Assembly: GCF_000723185.1 (NCBI RefSeq)
Contig: NZ_CBTY010000006.1
Location: forward strand, 248,001-312,000
Reading direction: 5' to 3'
Length of the DNA: 64,000 nt
Origin: Candidatus Nitrosotenuis uzonensis
GTDB lineage: Archaea > Thermoproteota > Nitrososphaeria > Nitrososphaerales > Nitrosopumilaceae
In this document: positions 51,793-60,356 of the stretch, piece after piece
Layout of the letters: each line of letters begins with the position of its first letter
How positions within the stretch are numbered: position 1 is the first letter of the stretch
The notes under the pieces: generated by a model
Database searches by the model: none
Seen by the model: only the letters and a program-made list of their open reading frames with translations
What the model was told of the DNA's origin: nothing
Position numbers and translations under genes: made by a program

Positions 51793-52239
51793 CTACCTGT
51801 ATGATTTCTGCTTTCTTCTTCTGGCTCCAGGACCGCCAAACTTCTTTGGTTCCTTCCTTCTTGCATCGCCGCTCAGAAGATGTTTATCAAAATCATTGAT
51901 CTTCTTTTTCAGATCAGTCCTTACTGGCTTGGTAAATGGGTGCTCCTTTGGCTCTTTTTTGGATTTGGTCCATCCTGTGAGTGCTCTTGAGATTGCAGTT
52001 GCCGCAGCATACGCCTGGCCCATGAAGCCGCCGCCCTTGACCCTTACTGAAATGTCCACTTTGCTTCTTAGCTCGCCAAGTAGCTCAAGCGGACCTAGAA
52101 TTACTTCTCTTGCAGTCTCTTGTGGAATCATCTCAGCTGGAACGTTGTTTATCCTTACTCTACCAGTGCCCTTAGTTATGTACACGTGAGCCCTTGAGGT
52201 CTTTCTTGTCGCAAAATAGATCTCAGTCTTGGGTGTCAT
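51793..52239 (-). CDS. rps9: Small ribosomal subunit protein uS9
   Basis: A 148-residue S9 with an invariant C-terminal basic tail ending RRRKQKSYR that contacts P-site tRNA, plus KGGGFMGQAYAAATAISRAL. It overlaps rpl13 by 4 nt and is the last ribosomal gene of rpoD-rpl18e-rpl13-rps9. Confidence 0.95.
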   Translation of the reverse strand: MTPKTEIYFATRKTSRAHVYITKGTGRVRINNVPAEMIPQETAREVILGPLELLGELRSKVDISVRVKGGGFMGQAYAAATAISRALTGWTKSKKEPKEHPFTKPVRTDLKKKINDFDKHLLSGDARRKEPKKFGGPGARRRKQKSYR

Positions 52240-52679
52240 TGTGTCCAGCCTACCTCCCTTGCCAGATCTGCCATTGTGGTGTAGTTTGCCGAAGGCCTTG
52301 TTATCTTTGCGTTTTCTAAAATCATCTTGTCTTTGGAGCGTAATTCAGATGGGACGCCAATGTATGTTCTAAGTCGCTTCAATGCAGCATGGCCTGAGGG
52401 CTTTTTCCTTGGAAGCATTCCACGTATCATTCTCTCTATGATTGTGTCAGGCCTTCTTGGGTGATACGGGCCGTGCTTTGGATGCAGAACGCTAGACACT
52501 TTCAAAAAGTTGCGGTATTCGTCGATTATATTGCGTCTGTTGCCGCTGATCATTATCTTCTCGCAGTTTACTATGGAGACATGATTGCCCTGTAGTAAAA
52601 GCTTGGCAACGTTTGAGCTGAGCCTACCAGCAAGAAGGTCAGTACCGTCAACTATGATTATCTGGGCTTGTTTATCCAA
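52236..52679 (-). CDS. rpl13: Large ribosomal subunit protein uL13
   Basis: A 147-residue L13: IIIVDGTDLLAGRLSSNVAKLL at the N-terminus (read in parts), HPRRPDTIIERMIRGMLPRK in the middle, both standard. It overlaps rpl18e by 8 nt and rps9 by 4 nt. Confidence 0.95.
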   Translation of the reverse strand: MDKQAQIIIVDGTDLLAGRLSSNVAKLLLQGNHVSIVNCEKIMISGNRRNIIDEYRNFLKVSSVLHPKHGPYHPRRPDTIIERMIRGMLPRKKPSGHAALKRLRTYIGVPSELRSKDKMILENAKITRPSANYTTMADLAREVGWTQ

Positions 52680-53019
52680 TTATTCTCACTCCTTTACCTG
52701 TAGGAAATTTTGAGATTATGTCGTTGTGATTGATTATTCTGCCGCCTGAGCTTTGGATTTTTCTTGCTGCCGCAGTAGATATGGAAAAACAGTATAATGT
52801 GATTTTATGTGATATGTTTCCGGTTCCTAGGACTTTGCCTGGTACTATAACCACATCGTTTTCCTTGGTGACGCTTCCTAGTCTTCCCACGTTTACAACC
52901 CGCCTTGCTATGGTAGGTTTTTGAAGCATCTCTGCCAGCTTTGACCAAATCGGAGCCTTGTTCTTAGTCGATGCCAACTTTAGATCCTTTACTGTTCTGA
53001 TGACTAATTGATTGGTCAT
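52672..53019 (-). CDS. rpl18e: Large ribosomal subunit protein eL18
   Basis: A 115-residue L18e (L15-like fold). It begins MTNQLVIRTVKDLKLAS and carries VIVPGKVLGTGNISHKIT. The ATG at 53019 is preferred; an upstream frame start at 53043 adds eight residues and nearly abuts rpoD. Confidence 0.93.
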   Translation of the reverse strand: MTNQLVIRTVKDLKLASTKNKAPIWSKLAEMLQKPTIARRVVNVGRLGSVTKENDVVIVPGKVLGTGNISHKITLYCFSISTAAARKIQSSGGRIINHNDIISKFPTGKGVRIIG

Positions 53020-53058
53020 AGATTTAGCCCATTTGCAACCCAAATATAATATGTATGA

Positions 53059-53697
53059 TCAGGCTTTGAGCTCTGCAATCATACCCTTGAATTCTTCAAG
53101 TCTCTGCTCAAGTTCATCTATTGCAGAAACGACTATCTGTTCTGGAGCGAGTGCGCCTGTCGTTTCAACTGTCAAGATGTATTCTTCCGGCTTGTCCGTG
53201 TGGGTAAGAACTGAGATATTCGCAGAATTCCACTTTGCATGATCTGTTCCACGGCCAAGCCTTGCATATGCTTCCAACTTTACCTTCTGGCCAGGGGCAA
53301 TCTGGACTATGGGAATCTTGTCGGAAACGGGCTTTATCGTTTCGTCCTCTGAGCTCATCTCAGCCGAAGTAACAATACGCGTGCTGTCTGTGTTGCCAGA
53401 ATCGATTACAAGCATTACCCTGCAGTTTGAGCATCCAGTCTTGCTTTGGCAAGCACATTTGAGTGGCTCTGCAAATCTTTTCAGATCCGTCTTTATGGGA
53501 ATTAGACCAAGTCTATGGGCTATTCCCTCATCTGACATGACTGAAGAATTTTCAATAATGTCGACTGTGTCTATGGCAAAGACTGGCACACCGTTAAGGC
53601 ATATCCTCCTTAGGGCATTTGCATACTGGAGAGGAACACCCTTCAGTTTGACTGAAATGCGTTGTGTGTCTTTTGAAAGTACTTCTAAGGAAGGCAA
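53059..53697 (-). CDS. rpoD: RNA polymerase subunit D (Rpo3)
   Basis: A 212-residue alpha-like subunit that nucleates polymerase assembly with subunit L. The N-terminal assembly motif PLQYANALRRICLNGVPVFAID is split over residues 21-44. A cluster KCACQSKTGCSNC near residues 79-91 (CxCx5CxxC) corresponds to the zinc loop of eukaryotic Rpb3; I see no ferredoxin-like cluster set of the Sulfolobus type. It begins the operon rpoD-rpl18e-rpl13-rps9. Confidence 0.93.
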   Translation of the reverse strand: MPSLEVLSKDTQRISVKLKGVPLQYANALRRICLNGVPVFAIDTVDIIENSSVMSDEGIAHRLGLIPIKTDLKRFAEPLKCACQSKTGCSNCRVMLVIDSGNTDSTRIVTSAEMSSEDETIKPVSDKIPIVQIAPGQKVKLEAYARLGRGTDHAKWNSANISVLTHTDKPEEYILTVETTGALAPEQIVVSAIDELEQRLEEFKGMIAELKA

Positions 53698-53778
53698 ACA
53701 GAAAAAATTTTGTCAGTCCACATAAAAATCTAGCGTGTTTTTGACAGAGATAAATACCGATCATTCCTTACCTACGCC

Positions 53779-54465
53779 ATGACCGATGTGACCGTGATTA
53801 GGCATTCTGTGGGTGGAGAAAAGTTTGAGATTCTGGTAAAGCCAGATCCTGCATTGGAATACAAGCTTGGCAAAAGAAAGGATATTTCCACAGTTCTAGT
53901 ATCTGATGAGGTCTATACGGATTCCGGCAAGGGAACCAGGGCCTCAACTGAGAAACTACTCAAGGCATTCAACACCCAAGATACAAATGCGATAATAGAA
54001 CAAATTCTAAGAAAAGGTGATCTAAATCTTACCACAGATCAGCGAAGAAAAATGATTGGGGAAAAAAGAAAACAGATCATCGAGTTTATCGCAAAAACAT
54101 ATGTGGATCCACGATCACACCTGCCGCACCCGCCGCTTAGGATAGAGCAGGCTCTAGAGCAAGCGCGCGTCTCAATCGACCCGTTCAAAAACACCGACGA
54201 GCAGGCAAAAGACATAGTTGAAAAATTGCGCTCAATAATTCCGCTAAAGTCCGAAAACCTTCTGTTGGAGATTACGGTTCCGGCTCAGTATGCTTCGCAG
54301 TCGTATGCGGTTCTGAAATCGACCGGCACTTTGAAAAAAGAAGAATGGCAAAATAACGGTTCACTTAAAGCAATACTAGAAATACCTGCGGGCGCAAGGG
54401 CAAACGTGATCGACAGACTCGGCTCAATAACCAAGGGGACAGCCACTGTGGAGATGGTAAAATAA
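53779..54465 (+). CDS. sbds: Ribosome maturation protein SBDS
   Basis: A 228-residue Sdo1/SBDS that helps release the anti-association factor from 60S-like subunits. FEILVKPDPALEYKLGKRKD and SDEVYTDSGKGTRAS form the FYSH domain; the central helical bundle has RRKMIGEKRKQIIEFIAKTY and VDPRSHLPHPPLRIEQAL. It leads the exosome operon, its last base overlapping the rrp4 start. Confidence 0.93.
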   Translation: MTDVTVIRHSVGGEKFEILVKPDPALEYKLGKRKDISTVLVSDEVYTDSGKGTRASTEKLLKAFNTQDTNAIIEQILRKGDLNLTTDQRRKMIGEKRKQIIEFIAKTYVDPRSHLPHPPLRIEQALEQARVSIDPFKNTDEQAKDIVEKLRSIIPLKSENLLLEITVPAQYASQSYAVLKSTGTLKKEEWQNNGSLKAILEIPAGARANVIDRLGSITKGTATVEMVK

Positions 54466-55145
54466 TGGATGATATAAAACGCAAATACGTAATCCCGGGA
54501 GATGTGATAACAAGCGGCCCTTACAGAGCTGAGGACAACGTACATCTTTTTGGTGACAAGATTATTGCAACAACTGTGGGAATCTCTGAAATCTATGACA
54601 GCGGAGTACGTGTCATCCCTCTAACTGGAATCTATATTCCAAGAATTGATGATTTTGTTATCGGCAAGGTAAAATCGCATACTTCTCTTTCATGGGAGGT
54701 CGACATTAATTCATGCTATCCTGGCATACTTCCTGCTCAAGACGTCTTTGGACGTGATTTTAATCCTAAAACACACGAGCTCACATCAAGACTCAAGACC
54801 GGTGACCTAATTGCGTGCAGAATTGCAAACTTTGATCGTTCAAGAGACCCACTAATCACAATAGGTGATAGGGACTTGGGCAAAATTGAGGATGGCGAGC
54901 TTGTCAAGATATCGCCATCCAAGGTACCGCGACTTATTGGAAAGCGCGGCTCCATGATTCAGACTATAGAAAACGCCACAAAAGCGATGATAACAATAGG
55001 ACAGAACGGGTACATTGTAGTCTCGGCTGAAAATCCAGATGGATTATTAAAGGCACTGGATGCCATCAAAATGGTTGAAGAACAGGCACACGTTCCAAAT
55101 TTGACCGAAAGAATACAAGAAATGTTAGGATCAAAAAGTGAATAA
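54465..55145 (+). CDS. rrp4: Exosome cap subunit Rrp4
   Basis: A 226-residue RNA-binding cap protein with N-terminal (VIPGDVITSGPYRAEDNVH), S1 (VIGKVKSHTSLSWEVDIN) and KH (PRLIGKRGSMIQTIENAT) domains. It delivers RNA to the Rrp41-Rrp42 hexamer. It overlaps SBDS by 1 nt (TAATG) and precedes rrp41 by 2 nt. Confidence 0.95.
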   Translation: MDDIKRKYVIPGDVITSGPYRAEDNVHLFGDKIIATTVGISEIYDSGVRVIPLTGIYIPRIDDFVIGKVKSHTSLSWEVDINSCYPGILPAQDVFGRDFNPKTHELTSRLKTGDLIACRIANFDRSRDPLITIGDRDLGKIEDGELVKISPSKVPRLIGKRGSMIQTIENATKAMITIGQNGYIVVSAENPDGLLKALDAIKMVEEQAHVPNLTERIQEMLGSKSE

Positions 55146-55147
55146 AA

Positions 55148-55879
55148 ATGGGAGTAAAAAAATCAGATATAGTACTGTTAGATGACAAAGGAATCAGATG
55201 CGACGGCAGAAAAATAGACGAGCCGCGCAGAATAATGATCAAGGCAGGCGTCCTCAAGAACGCTAATGGATCTGCCTACATAGAGTTTGGCGAAAACAAG
55301 ATCCTTGCAGGCGTGTTCGGACCAAGAGACGTACACCCAAAACATCTTGCAAACACAGACAGGGGAATACTCAGATGCAGATACCACATGCAGCCTTTCT
55401 CGGTAGGCGAGAGAAAGAATCCTGCACCGTCAAGAAGGGAGATTGAGATTTCAAAAGTAATCAAGGAAGCATTGGAACCGGCAGTAATGCTTGAGAGTTT
55501 TCCAAGGACAGTAGTGGATGTGTTCATAGAGATTCTACAGGCTGACGGCGGTTCAAGATGCGCTGCACTTGATGCCGCTGCTGTAGCGCTTGCAGATGCG
55601 GGCATACCAATGCGAGACATGGTATCAGCATGCGCAGCCGGCAAAGTGGCAGACACGATTGTTCTTGACATTAACAACGAGGAGGATCAGGAAGGCCAGG
55701 CCGATATGCCTGTTGCGTACATGCCTAACCTTGGCAAAGTAACTCTTATCCAGCTTGACGGAGTGCTGACGCCTGAAGAATATGAGAAATGCGTCAACAC
55801 TGCAATAGGTGGGTGCAAGCTTGTATACGAGATACAAAAGAACGCGTTACGCGAAAAGTTTTTCGGTGAAAATTCATGA
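55148..55879 (+). CDS. rrp41: Exosome catalytic subunit Rrp41
   Basis: A 243-residue RNase PH-family 3'-5' phosphorolytic subunit. It has the phosphate/RNA-binding RNPAPSRREIEIS-type segment (ERKNPAPSRREIEIS), and the catalytic aspartates in EDQEGQADMPVAYMP near residue 185. It pairs with Rrp42, whose gene overlaps by 4 nt (ATGA). Confidence 0.96.
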   Translation: MGVKKSDIVLLDDKGIRCDGRKIDEPRRIMIKAGVLKNANGSAYIEFGENKILAGVFGPRDVHPKHLANTDRGILRCRYHMQPFSVGERKNPAPSRREIEISKVIKEALEPAVMLESFPRTVVDVFIEILQADGGSRCAALDAAAVALADAGIPMRDMVSACAAGKVADTIVLDINNEEDQEGQADMPVAYMPNLGKVTLIQLDGVLTPEEYEKCVNTAIGGCKLVYEIQKNALREKFFGENS

Positions 55880-56679
55880 GTGGCATACTGGATGATCTAA
55901 AAAAGAAAAAAGTCCTCTCACTTATCAAAGAAGGGCAACGAATTGACGGCAGAGCACTTGATGAGCCAAGACAGATTACAATAGATGTTGGCGTGATTCC
56001 AAAGGCTGAGGGCTCTGCTAGGATAAGACTTGGCGATACAGAAGTGGTTTGTGGAGTAAAAATTCAGCCTGACAAGCCATTCCCTGATCTTGGGGACAGG
56101 GGCATCTTCATATGCACAGCGGAAATACTTCCTCTGGCAGATCCAAGCGTGGAGCCGGGTCCGCCTGGAGAGGAAGTAATTGAGCTAGCACGAGTTGTAG
56201 ACAGGGGCATCAGAGAAAGTGGAATGATTGATCTTACAAAACTGGTGCTTGAGAAGAATAAATCGGTAATAGGACTATTTGTCGATAACAGCGTTACAGA
56301 TTATGACGGGAACCTTTTTGACGCTTGTTCTTATGCATCAGTGGCAAGCATACTTTCTTGCAGAGTGCCTAAATGGGAGCTCGTAAATGACACACCGACC
56401 CTTGTTGAGGGTCAGTTCTCGGAACCGCCAATCACTACCATCCCAGTTTCTGTGACTATGGGAAAGATAGGCGATACCATAATAGTGGACCCGAATGCAG
56501 ACGAGTGGGCCTGCATGGATGCAAGGATAACCATGACTACAAACAACGCAGGTAACATATGTGCAATCCAGAAGGGTGGAACCGACGGATTTACAGTAGA
56601 ACAGCTTATGCAGTGTTCCAAGGTCGCAATCTCGACCGGAGCAAAAATAAGGGAGATAATCAAGTCCATAGGTAAGTAA
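55876..56679 (+). CDS. rrp42: Exosome subunit Rrp42
   Basis: A 267-residue non-catalytic RNase PH-fold partner of Rrp41. GQRIDGRALDEPRQITIDVG and PLADPSVEPGPPGEEVIELA are typical. The catalytic aspartates of Rrp41 are replaced by family-specific residues, as expected. The gene overlaps rrp41 by 4 nt. Confidence 0.95.
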   Translation: MSGILDDLKKKKVLSLIKEGQRIDGRALDEPRQITIDVGVIPKAEGSARIRLGDTEVVCGVKIQPDKPFPDLGDRGIFICTAEILPLADPSVEPGPPGEEVIELARVVDRGIRESGMIDLTKLVLEKNKSVIGLFVDNSVTDYDGNLFDACSYASVASILSCRVPKWELVNDTPTLVEGQFSEPPITTIPVSVTMGKIGDTIIVDPNADEWACMDARITMTTNNAGNICAIQKGGTDGFTVEQLMQCSKVAISTGAKIREIIKSIGK

Positions 56680-56681
56680 GA

Positions 56682-56894
56682 ATGCTCAAAAAAGGCGCAT
56701 CACTGATAGGTTTTGGAGCCAAATATGGCATCAAACACAGGAAAAAGTATACACAGGTTCATGTATTATTAAAGTCAAAAAGAAAGTGCCCTGAATGCGG
56801 CTCGATAAAGTTTGGCAGGCAGGCAGTGGGAATCTGGGCATGCAAAAAATGCGGCTACAAGGTTGCCGGTACTGCTTACGATGTCAGCGTTTAG
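56682..56894 (+). CDS. rpl37ae: Large ribosomal subunit protein eL43 (L37Ae)
   Basis: A 70-residue zinc-ribbon ribosomal protein. The zinc site is CPECGSIKFGRQAVGIWACKKCG (read in two parts), with CPxCG and CxxC. It follows rrp42 closely and overlaps pcc1 by 14 nt. Confidence 0.94.
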   Translation: MLKKGASLIGFGAKYGIKHRKKYTQVHVLLKSKRKCPECGSIKFGRQAVGIWACKKCGYKVAGTAYDVSV

Positions 56895-57126
56895 TGCTAG
56901 AATAGAGATCCGTGCAAAAGAAAAGACAAGGGCGATCTTCGATTCCATAAGAACTGATGATAAATTCTATCCTGAGAATCCGACCAGGACCAAATTTGAA
57001 GTGAAACAAAACAAGATGCAAATAACAATAGAATCAGATGAGATCTCGCACTTGAGGGCCAACCTCAACTCGATACTCCGGCTAATCCAGGCAAGCGAAG
57101 ATTCTATAGAATCGGTAAAGATATAA
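56881..57126 (+). CDS. pcc1: KEOPS complex subunit Pcc1
   Basis: An 81-residue Pcc1, the dimerisation subunit of KEOPS, which makes t6A in tRNA. FSARIEIRAKEKTRAIFDSI and ISHLRANLNSILRLIQASED match the family. The ATG at 56881 lies inside the end of rpl37ae in another frame, the usual archaeal arrangement. Confidence 0.87.
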   Translation: MSAFSARIEIRAKEKTRAIFDSIRTDDKFYPENPTRTKFEVKQNKMQITIESDEISHLRANLNSILRLIQASEDSIESVKI

Positions 57127-57149
57127 GAAAAAACAAGAGCAATGACTTG

Positions 57150-57521
57150 ATGTCGTCCGGACAACAGATTCCTCCATGGCTGCAAGAGCAGATAATGAAA
57201 CTCCAGCAGTCGCAACAAAACCTCCAGTCTATAATGGCGCAAAAACAACAGGTCGACATGGAACAGATAGAATCGGACAGGGCGCTTGAGGAATTAAAGA
57301 AAATAGCTGACAGCGAGACCGTCTACAAGCACAGTGGATCAATTCTGATAAAGTCCACAAAAGCTGCCTTGATTGCAGAATTGGAGGAGAAAAAAGAGCT
57401 TGCAAACACGCGCTCTGCAGTTCTGGCAAAGCAGGAAGCAAGACTCAAGGAAAGCATAAAGGAACAAGAGACAAAGATAAACGAGATGATTCGCGGCGGA
57501 CAAAAACCTAGTCCACAATAA
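57150..57521 (+). CDS. pfdB: Prefoldin subunit beta
   Basis: A 123-residue beta subunit: two coiled-coil helices around a short hairpin (DSETVYKHSGSILIKSTKAA). PPWLQEQIMKLQQSQQNLQ is the N-terminal helix. It partners PfdA (26140-26559). An immediately preceding TTG is an alternative start. Confidence 0.93.
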   Translation: MSSGQQIPPWLQEQIMKLQQSQQNLQSIMAQKQQVDMEQIESDRALEELKKIADSETVYKHSGSILIKSTKAALIAELEEKKELANTRSAVLAKQEARLKESIKEQETKINEMIRGGQKPSPQ

Positions 57522-57552
57522 ATTATTAACAATATAACGTATTTCTGGTTAA

Positions 57553-58236
57553 ATGAAAATCGAGGCCATTCGAATAGTAGTGGATGAGCGTGAAAGAAAA
57601 AGCGGTATCCCGGATCTACTCAGAGCGGTGGGCGTGAACCTTGAAGTAAAGACACTGCCAATAGGGGATTACATAGTGGCACCTGAGACAATAATTGAAC
57701 GGAAGAGCATCCATGATCTAATATCGTCCGTCTTTGATGGAAGGCTTTTTGATCAGTGCAATAGACTCAAAGAACACTTTGCCAATCCTGTCATACTCAT
57801 GGAAGGTAATGTTGATGAAATAGAGCACATAGTAGAAAACCCACTAGTGTTCTACGGCGCAGTATCTAGCATTGCGATTGACTTTAAAATTCCTATAATT
57901 CCTACCCCGAGCGCTGCGCATACAGCAAAGCTGCTAATATCAATGAGCTCTCGCAAAGAGGTAACCAGAGGACCGTTTCTAAAAAAGATAAAAAAATCAG
58001 ACGATTTGCAAAGACAGCAACTTTCCGTGCTCTGCAGCCTGCCTGGTATAGGAGAAAAGCTTGCGGTAAGAATGCTCCAAAAATTTGGCTCACCATCAAG
58101 GACTCTCAATGCATCGTTTGCAGAGCTTGCAAAGGTTGAAGGCCTTGGCGAGGCTAGGGCAAAGAAGATAAAGCAAATGCTCGAGCAGCAAAGCAAATTC
58201 AAAAAAGAATCCAACCAGAAGACCCTTGATAACTAA
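57553..58236 (+). CDS. XPF/ERCC4-type structure-specific nuclease
   Basis: A 227-residue endonuclease of the XPF/Mus81/Hef nuclease family, without a helicase. Catalytic motif: VVDERERKSG then IERKSIHDLISSVFDGRLF (ERKxxxD). A C-terminal helix-hairpin-helix pair is at LCSLPGIGEKLAVRML and LAKVEGLGEARAKKIKQML. It cleaves branched or flap DNA at forks; archaeal forms work with PCNA. A PCNA-binding QKTLDN-like end (NQKTLDN) is possible. Confidence 0.92.
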   Translation: MKIEAIRIVVDERERKSGIPDLLRAVGVNLEVKTLPIGDYIVAPETIIERKSIHDLISSVFDGRLFDQCNRLKEHFANPVILMEGNVDEIEHIVENPLVFYGAVSSIAIDFKIPIIPTPSAAHTAKLLISMSSRKEVTRGPFLKKIKKSDDLQRQQLSVLCSLPGIGEKLAVRMLQKFGSPSRTLNASFAELAKVEGLGEARAKKIKQMLEQQSKFKKESNQKTLDN

Positions 58237-58997
58237 TGTTTGACATACTTGTATCATCGCAATGGCTAGCAGAACACTTGGATGATGACCTGGTGGTGGT
58301 CGATACAAGATCAAAAGTGGCGTACATGTACGGCCATATTCCAAACTCTGTGTCAATAACAGTCGAGCAGGTTATATCGATTAATGAGCACGGTGCGCAC
58401 CTTGTACCGGAGCCAGATGTGTTATCTGGGTTATTTGGTGCATCAGGAATAGACAGGGACAAGACTGTGATAGTTGCAGGCGAAGCAATGGATCCTTCGC
58501 TTGCAAGGGTGGCATGGACACTGCAGTATCTTGGACATGAGAACCTCAAGATTCTGGACTTGGGAATCAGCGCCTGGCAGAATACTGGACTGGCAATGAC
58601 AAGGATGCAACCAAAGATGGCGACAACAAAGTTTGTTCCAAACATAAACTCAAAGATGCGAATACGGGCAGAAGAGCTAAAGGAAAAACTTGGCAGCGTG
58701 CAGATCCTTGATGCGCGAACTCCTCAGGAGTTTTTCGGAGGACATCTGCCCGGCTCGGTACTTATTCCATTTACTGACGGAATAGGCCAGAGCAACATCT
58801 TTGAGTCAAAAGACAATCTTAAAAGATTGTTTGAGCAAAAGAATGTTCTTACGGACAGAGAAATCATCTGCTATTGCATGCACGGACACCGCGCTTCAAG
58901 TCTGTTTTACCAGCTAAAACATGCCGGCTTTGACAATGTCCGGCTATACGATGGCTCGTTTATAGACTGGTATTCAAGAAGGTTTCCTCTTCAATAG
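58236..58997 (+). CDS. Thiosulfate/3-mercaptopyruvate sulfurtransferase (rhodanese)
   Basis: A 253-residue two-domain rhodanese. The catalytic Cys is in the C-terminal domain, CYCMHGHRAS near residue 215; the N-terminal domain (VVVDTRSKVAYMYGHIPNS) lacks it. It overlaps the nuclease stop by 1 nt (TAATG) and the convergent nob1 by 24 bp. A second rhodanese is at 60357. Confidence 0.9.
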   Translation: MFDILVSSQWLAEHLDDDLVVVDTRSKVAYMYGHIPNSVSITVEQVISINEHGAHLVPEPDVLSGLFGASGIDRDKTVIVAGEAMDPSLARVAWTLQYLGHENLKILDLGISAWQNTGLAMTRMQPKMATTKFVPNINSKMRIRAEELKEKLGSVQILDARTPQEFFGGHLPGSVLIPFTDGIGQSNIFESKDNLKRLFEQKNVLTDREIICYCMHGHRASSLFYQLKHAGFDNVRLYDGSFIDWYSRRFPLQ

Positions 58998-59462
58998 TTT
59001 TCTTGTAAGCCGATTTCCGCAGATTGGGCAGGCATTCACTGCAGTGAACTCTTTTTTGCAGGCAGAGCAATAATGCCTCCACCTTCCAACATCGCGTATT
59101 CCATTTGTCATGACTGGATGGATTGATATCTTCATGTTTTTAGCCAGATTGGAAACCGCAAAATCATCGGTGACTATATGGCCTCCTGTTTGGAGGGCAA
59201 GAGCAACAGCAGAAATATCTGCCTTTGAAAGCTCCTGAAAGTCGCCCGTCTTTTTTGCCATGTCCACTACTACCTTGATACTCTGAGGTTCCGCATCCAT
59301 TATCTTCAATCTGCCTGTCTGGATTAGAATTTCAATGGCCCCGTGGCATTTCTTTATGTGTTCTATTTCCTCAAAGACAAGTGAAGTAGTATGTCCCAAC
59401 TCTGGTGATGCAAACGGGATGCCAGCATAAAACGCGCTGGCATCGTAAATTCTAAAACCCAA
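58974..59462 (-). CDS. nob1: Nob1-type PIN-domain endoribonuclease with zinc ribbon
   Basis: A 162-residue Nob1 that matures the 3' end of 16S rRNA. The PIN-domain acidic residues are visible in RIYDASAFYAG, KADISAVALALQ and HIVTDDFAVSNLA. A C-terminal zinc ribbon has HYCSACKKEF and ACPICGNRL. It overlaps nadK by 11 nt. Confidence 0.9.
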   Translation of the reverse strand: MGFRIYDASAFYAGIPFASPELGHTTSLVFEEIEHIKKCHGAIEILIQTGRLKIMDAEPQSIKVVVDMAKKTGDFQELSKADISAVALALQTGGHIVTDDFAVSNLAKNMKISIHPVMTNGIRDVGRWRHYCSACKKEFTAVNACPICGNRLTRKLLKRKPS

Positions 59463-60267
59463 GCTTGCTCATCTGTCTGAGGCCTTGGCGCTTTATCCTG
59501 ACAAACACCGCCTGGATCTTGTGTTTTTTTATCACTATGGGCTCTTCAAAGCTTGCAGTCTTGATCACTTGGGCGTCCATGACTATATTAGTGTCATGTG
59601 AGCATATGATCTGGATTTTCTCATCTGGCACCACAATTGACGGCAGGCGTCTGACGGGGGCTACTGGCGTGATTATGAGAACGTCTAGACTTTCATGCAG
59701 TATGGGGCCGCCAAGAGAGAAAGAATGTCCTGTAGAGCCACTTGGCGTTGAGATCATAACTCCATCCATTTTCTGCTTTACTACGTCGTTCTGAAACTTT
59801 ATCTCAAACTCTGATGTCTTGGTAAGATTCTGCCTGTTGATGTAAATCTCGTTTAGGGCAGGGGGAAACTCCTCGCCGCCCACTGAGGCAACAACCCTGG
59901 TTCTCTTGTCAAGCCATATTTTGTTTGCTTTGATATCGTCTATTGCATGGTCTATCCTGTCTATTGTAATCTCAGATAATATGCCACGGTTGCCTCCCAC
60001 ATTGATCGTAAGAAGAGGCGTCTCGGTCTTCAGACTCCTAAACGTCCTCAATGTCGTGCCGTCGCCACCAAGGGTTACAATCAGGTCCAGTTTTTTGTCT
60101 GCAAGGTCGTCAACAGACTCAACCTTTTTTGCACCATCTACGAAGACAGGCGCTATGGTGAACACCTCGGCCTTGTTAGCAAGAAATTTTTTTGCTACCT
60201 TTTTTGCGGCACTTTCGGCCTCCTCTGAGCCAAACTTGCTTACGACTGCGACCCGGGATAGTTTCAA
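59452..60267 (-). CDS. nadK: NAD kinase
   Basis: A 271-residue NAD/polyphosphate kinase producing NADP. The GGDGT motif is LGGDGTTLRTF near residue 74, and NVGGNRGILSEI plus STPSGSTGHSFSLGGP complete the family pattern. TTG at 60267 is chosen because a TATA-like TTTTTAAAT lies 27-35 nt upstream; an ATG at 60291 is the alternative. It is followed by nob1. Confidence 0.92.
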   Translation of the reverse strand: MKLSRVAVVSKFGSEEAESAAKKVAKKFLANKAEVFTIAPVFVDGAKKVESVDDLADKKLDLIVTLGGDGTTLRTFRSLKTETPLLTINVGGNRGILSEITIDRIDHAIDDIKANKIWLDKRTRVVASVGGEEFPPALNEIYINRQNLTKTSEFEIKFQNDVVKQKMDGVMISTPSGSTGHSFSLGGPILHESLDVLIITPVAPVRRLPSIVVPDEKIQIICSHDTNIVMDAQVIKTASFEEPIVIKKHKIQAVFVRIKRQGLRQMSKLGF

Positions 60268-60293
60268 CCACAACCCATTGTGCAGGTTCATTT

Positions 60294-60302
60294 AAAAATC
60301 AT
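60294..60302 (-). promoter_or_regulatory. TATA-like promoter of nadK-nob1
   Basis: TTTTTAAAT on the reverse strand places transcription about at the TTG start of nadK. Confidence 0.45.
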
Positions 60303-60356
60303 CGGCTTCCAAACAAGAAAAACAATTAAGTATGAACTCGGTGGGTGTAATTTGAA

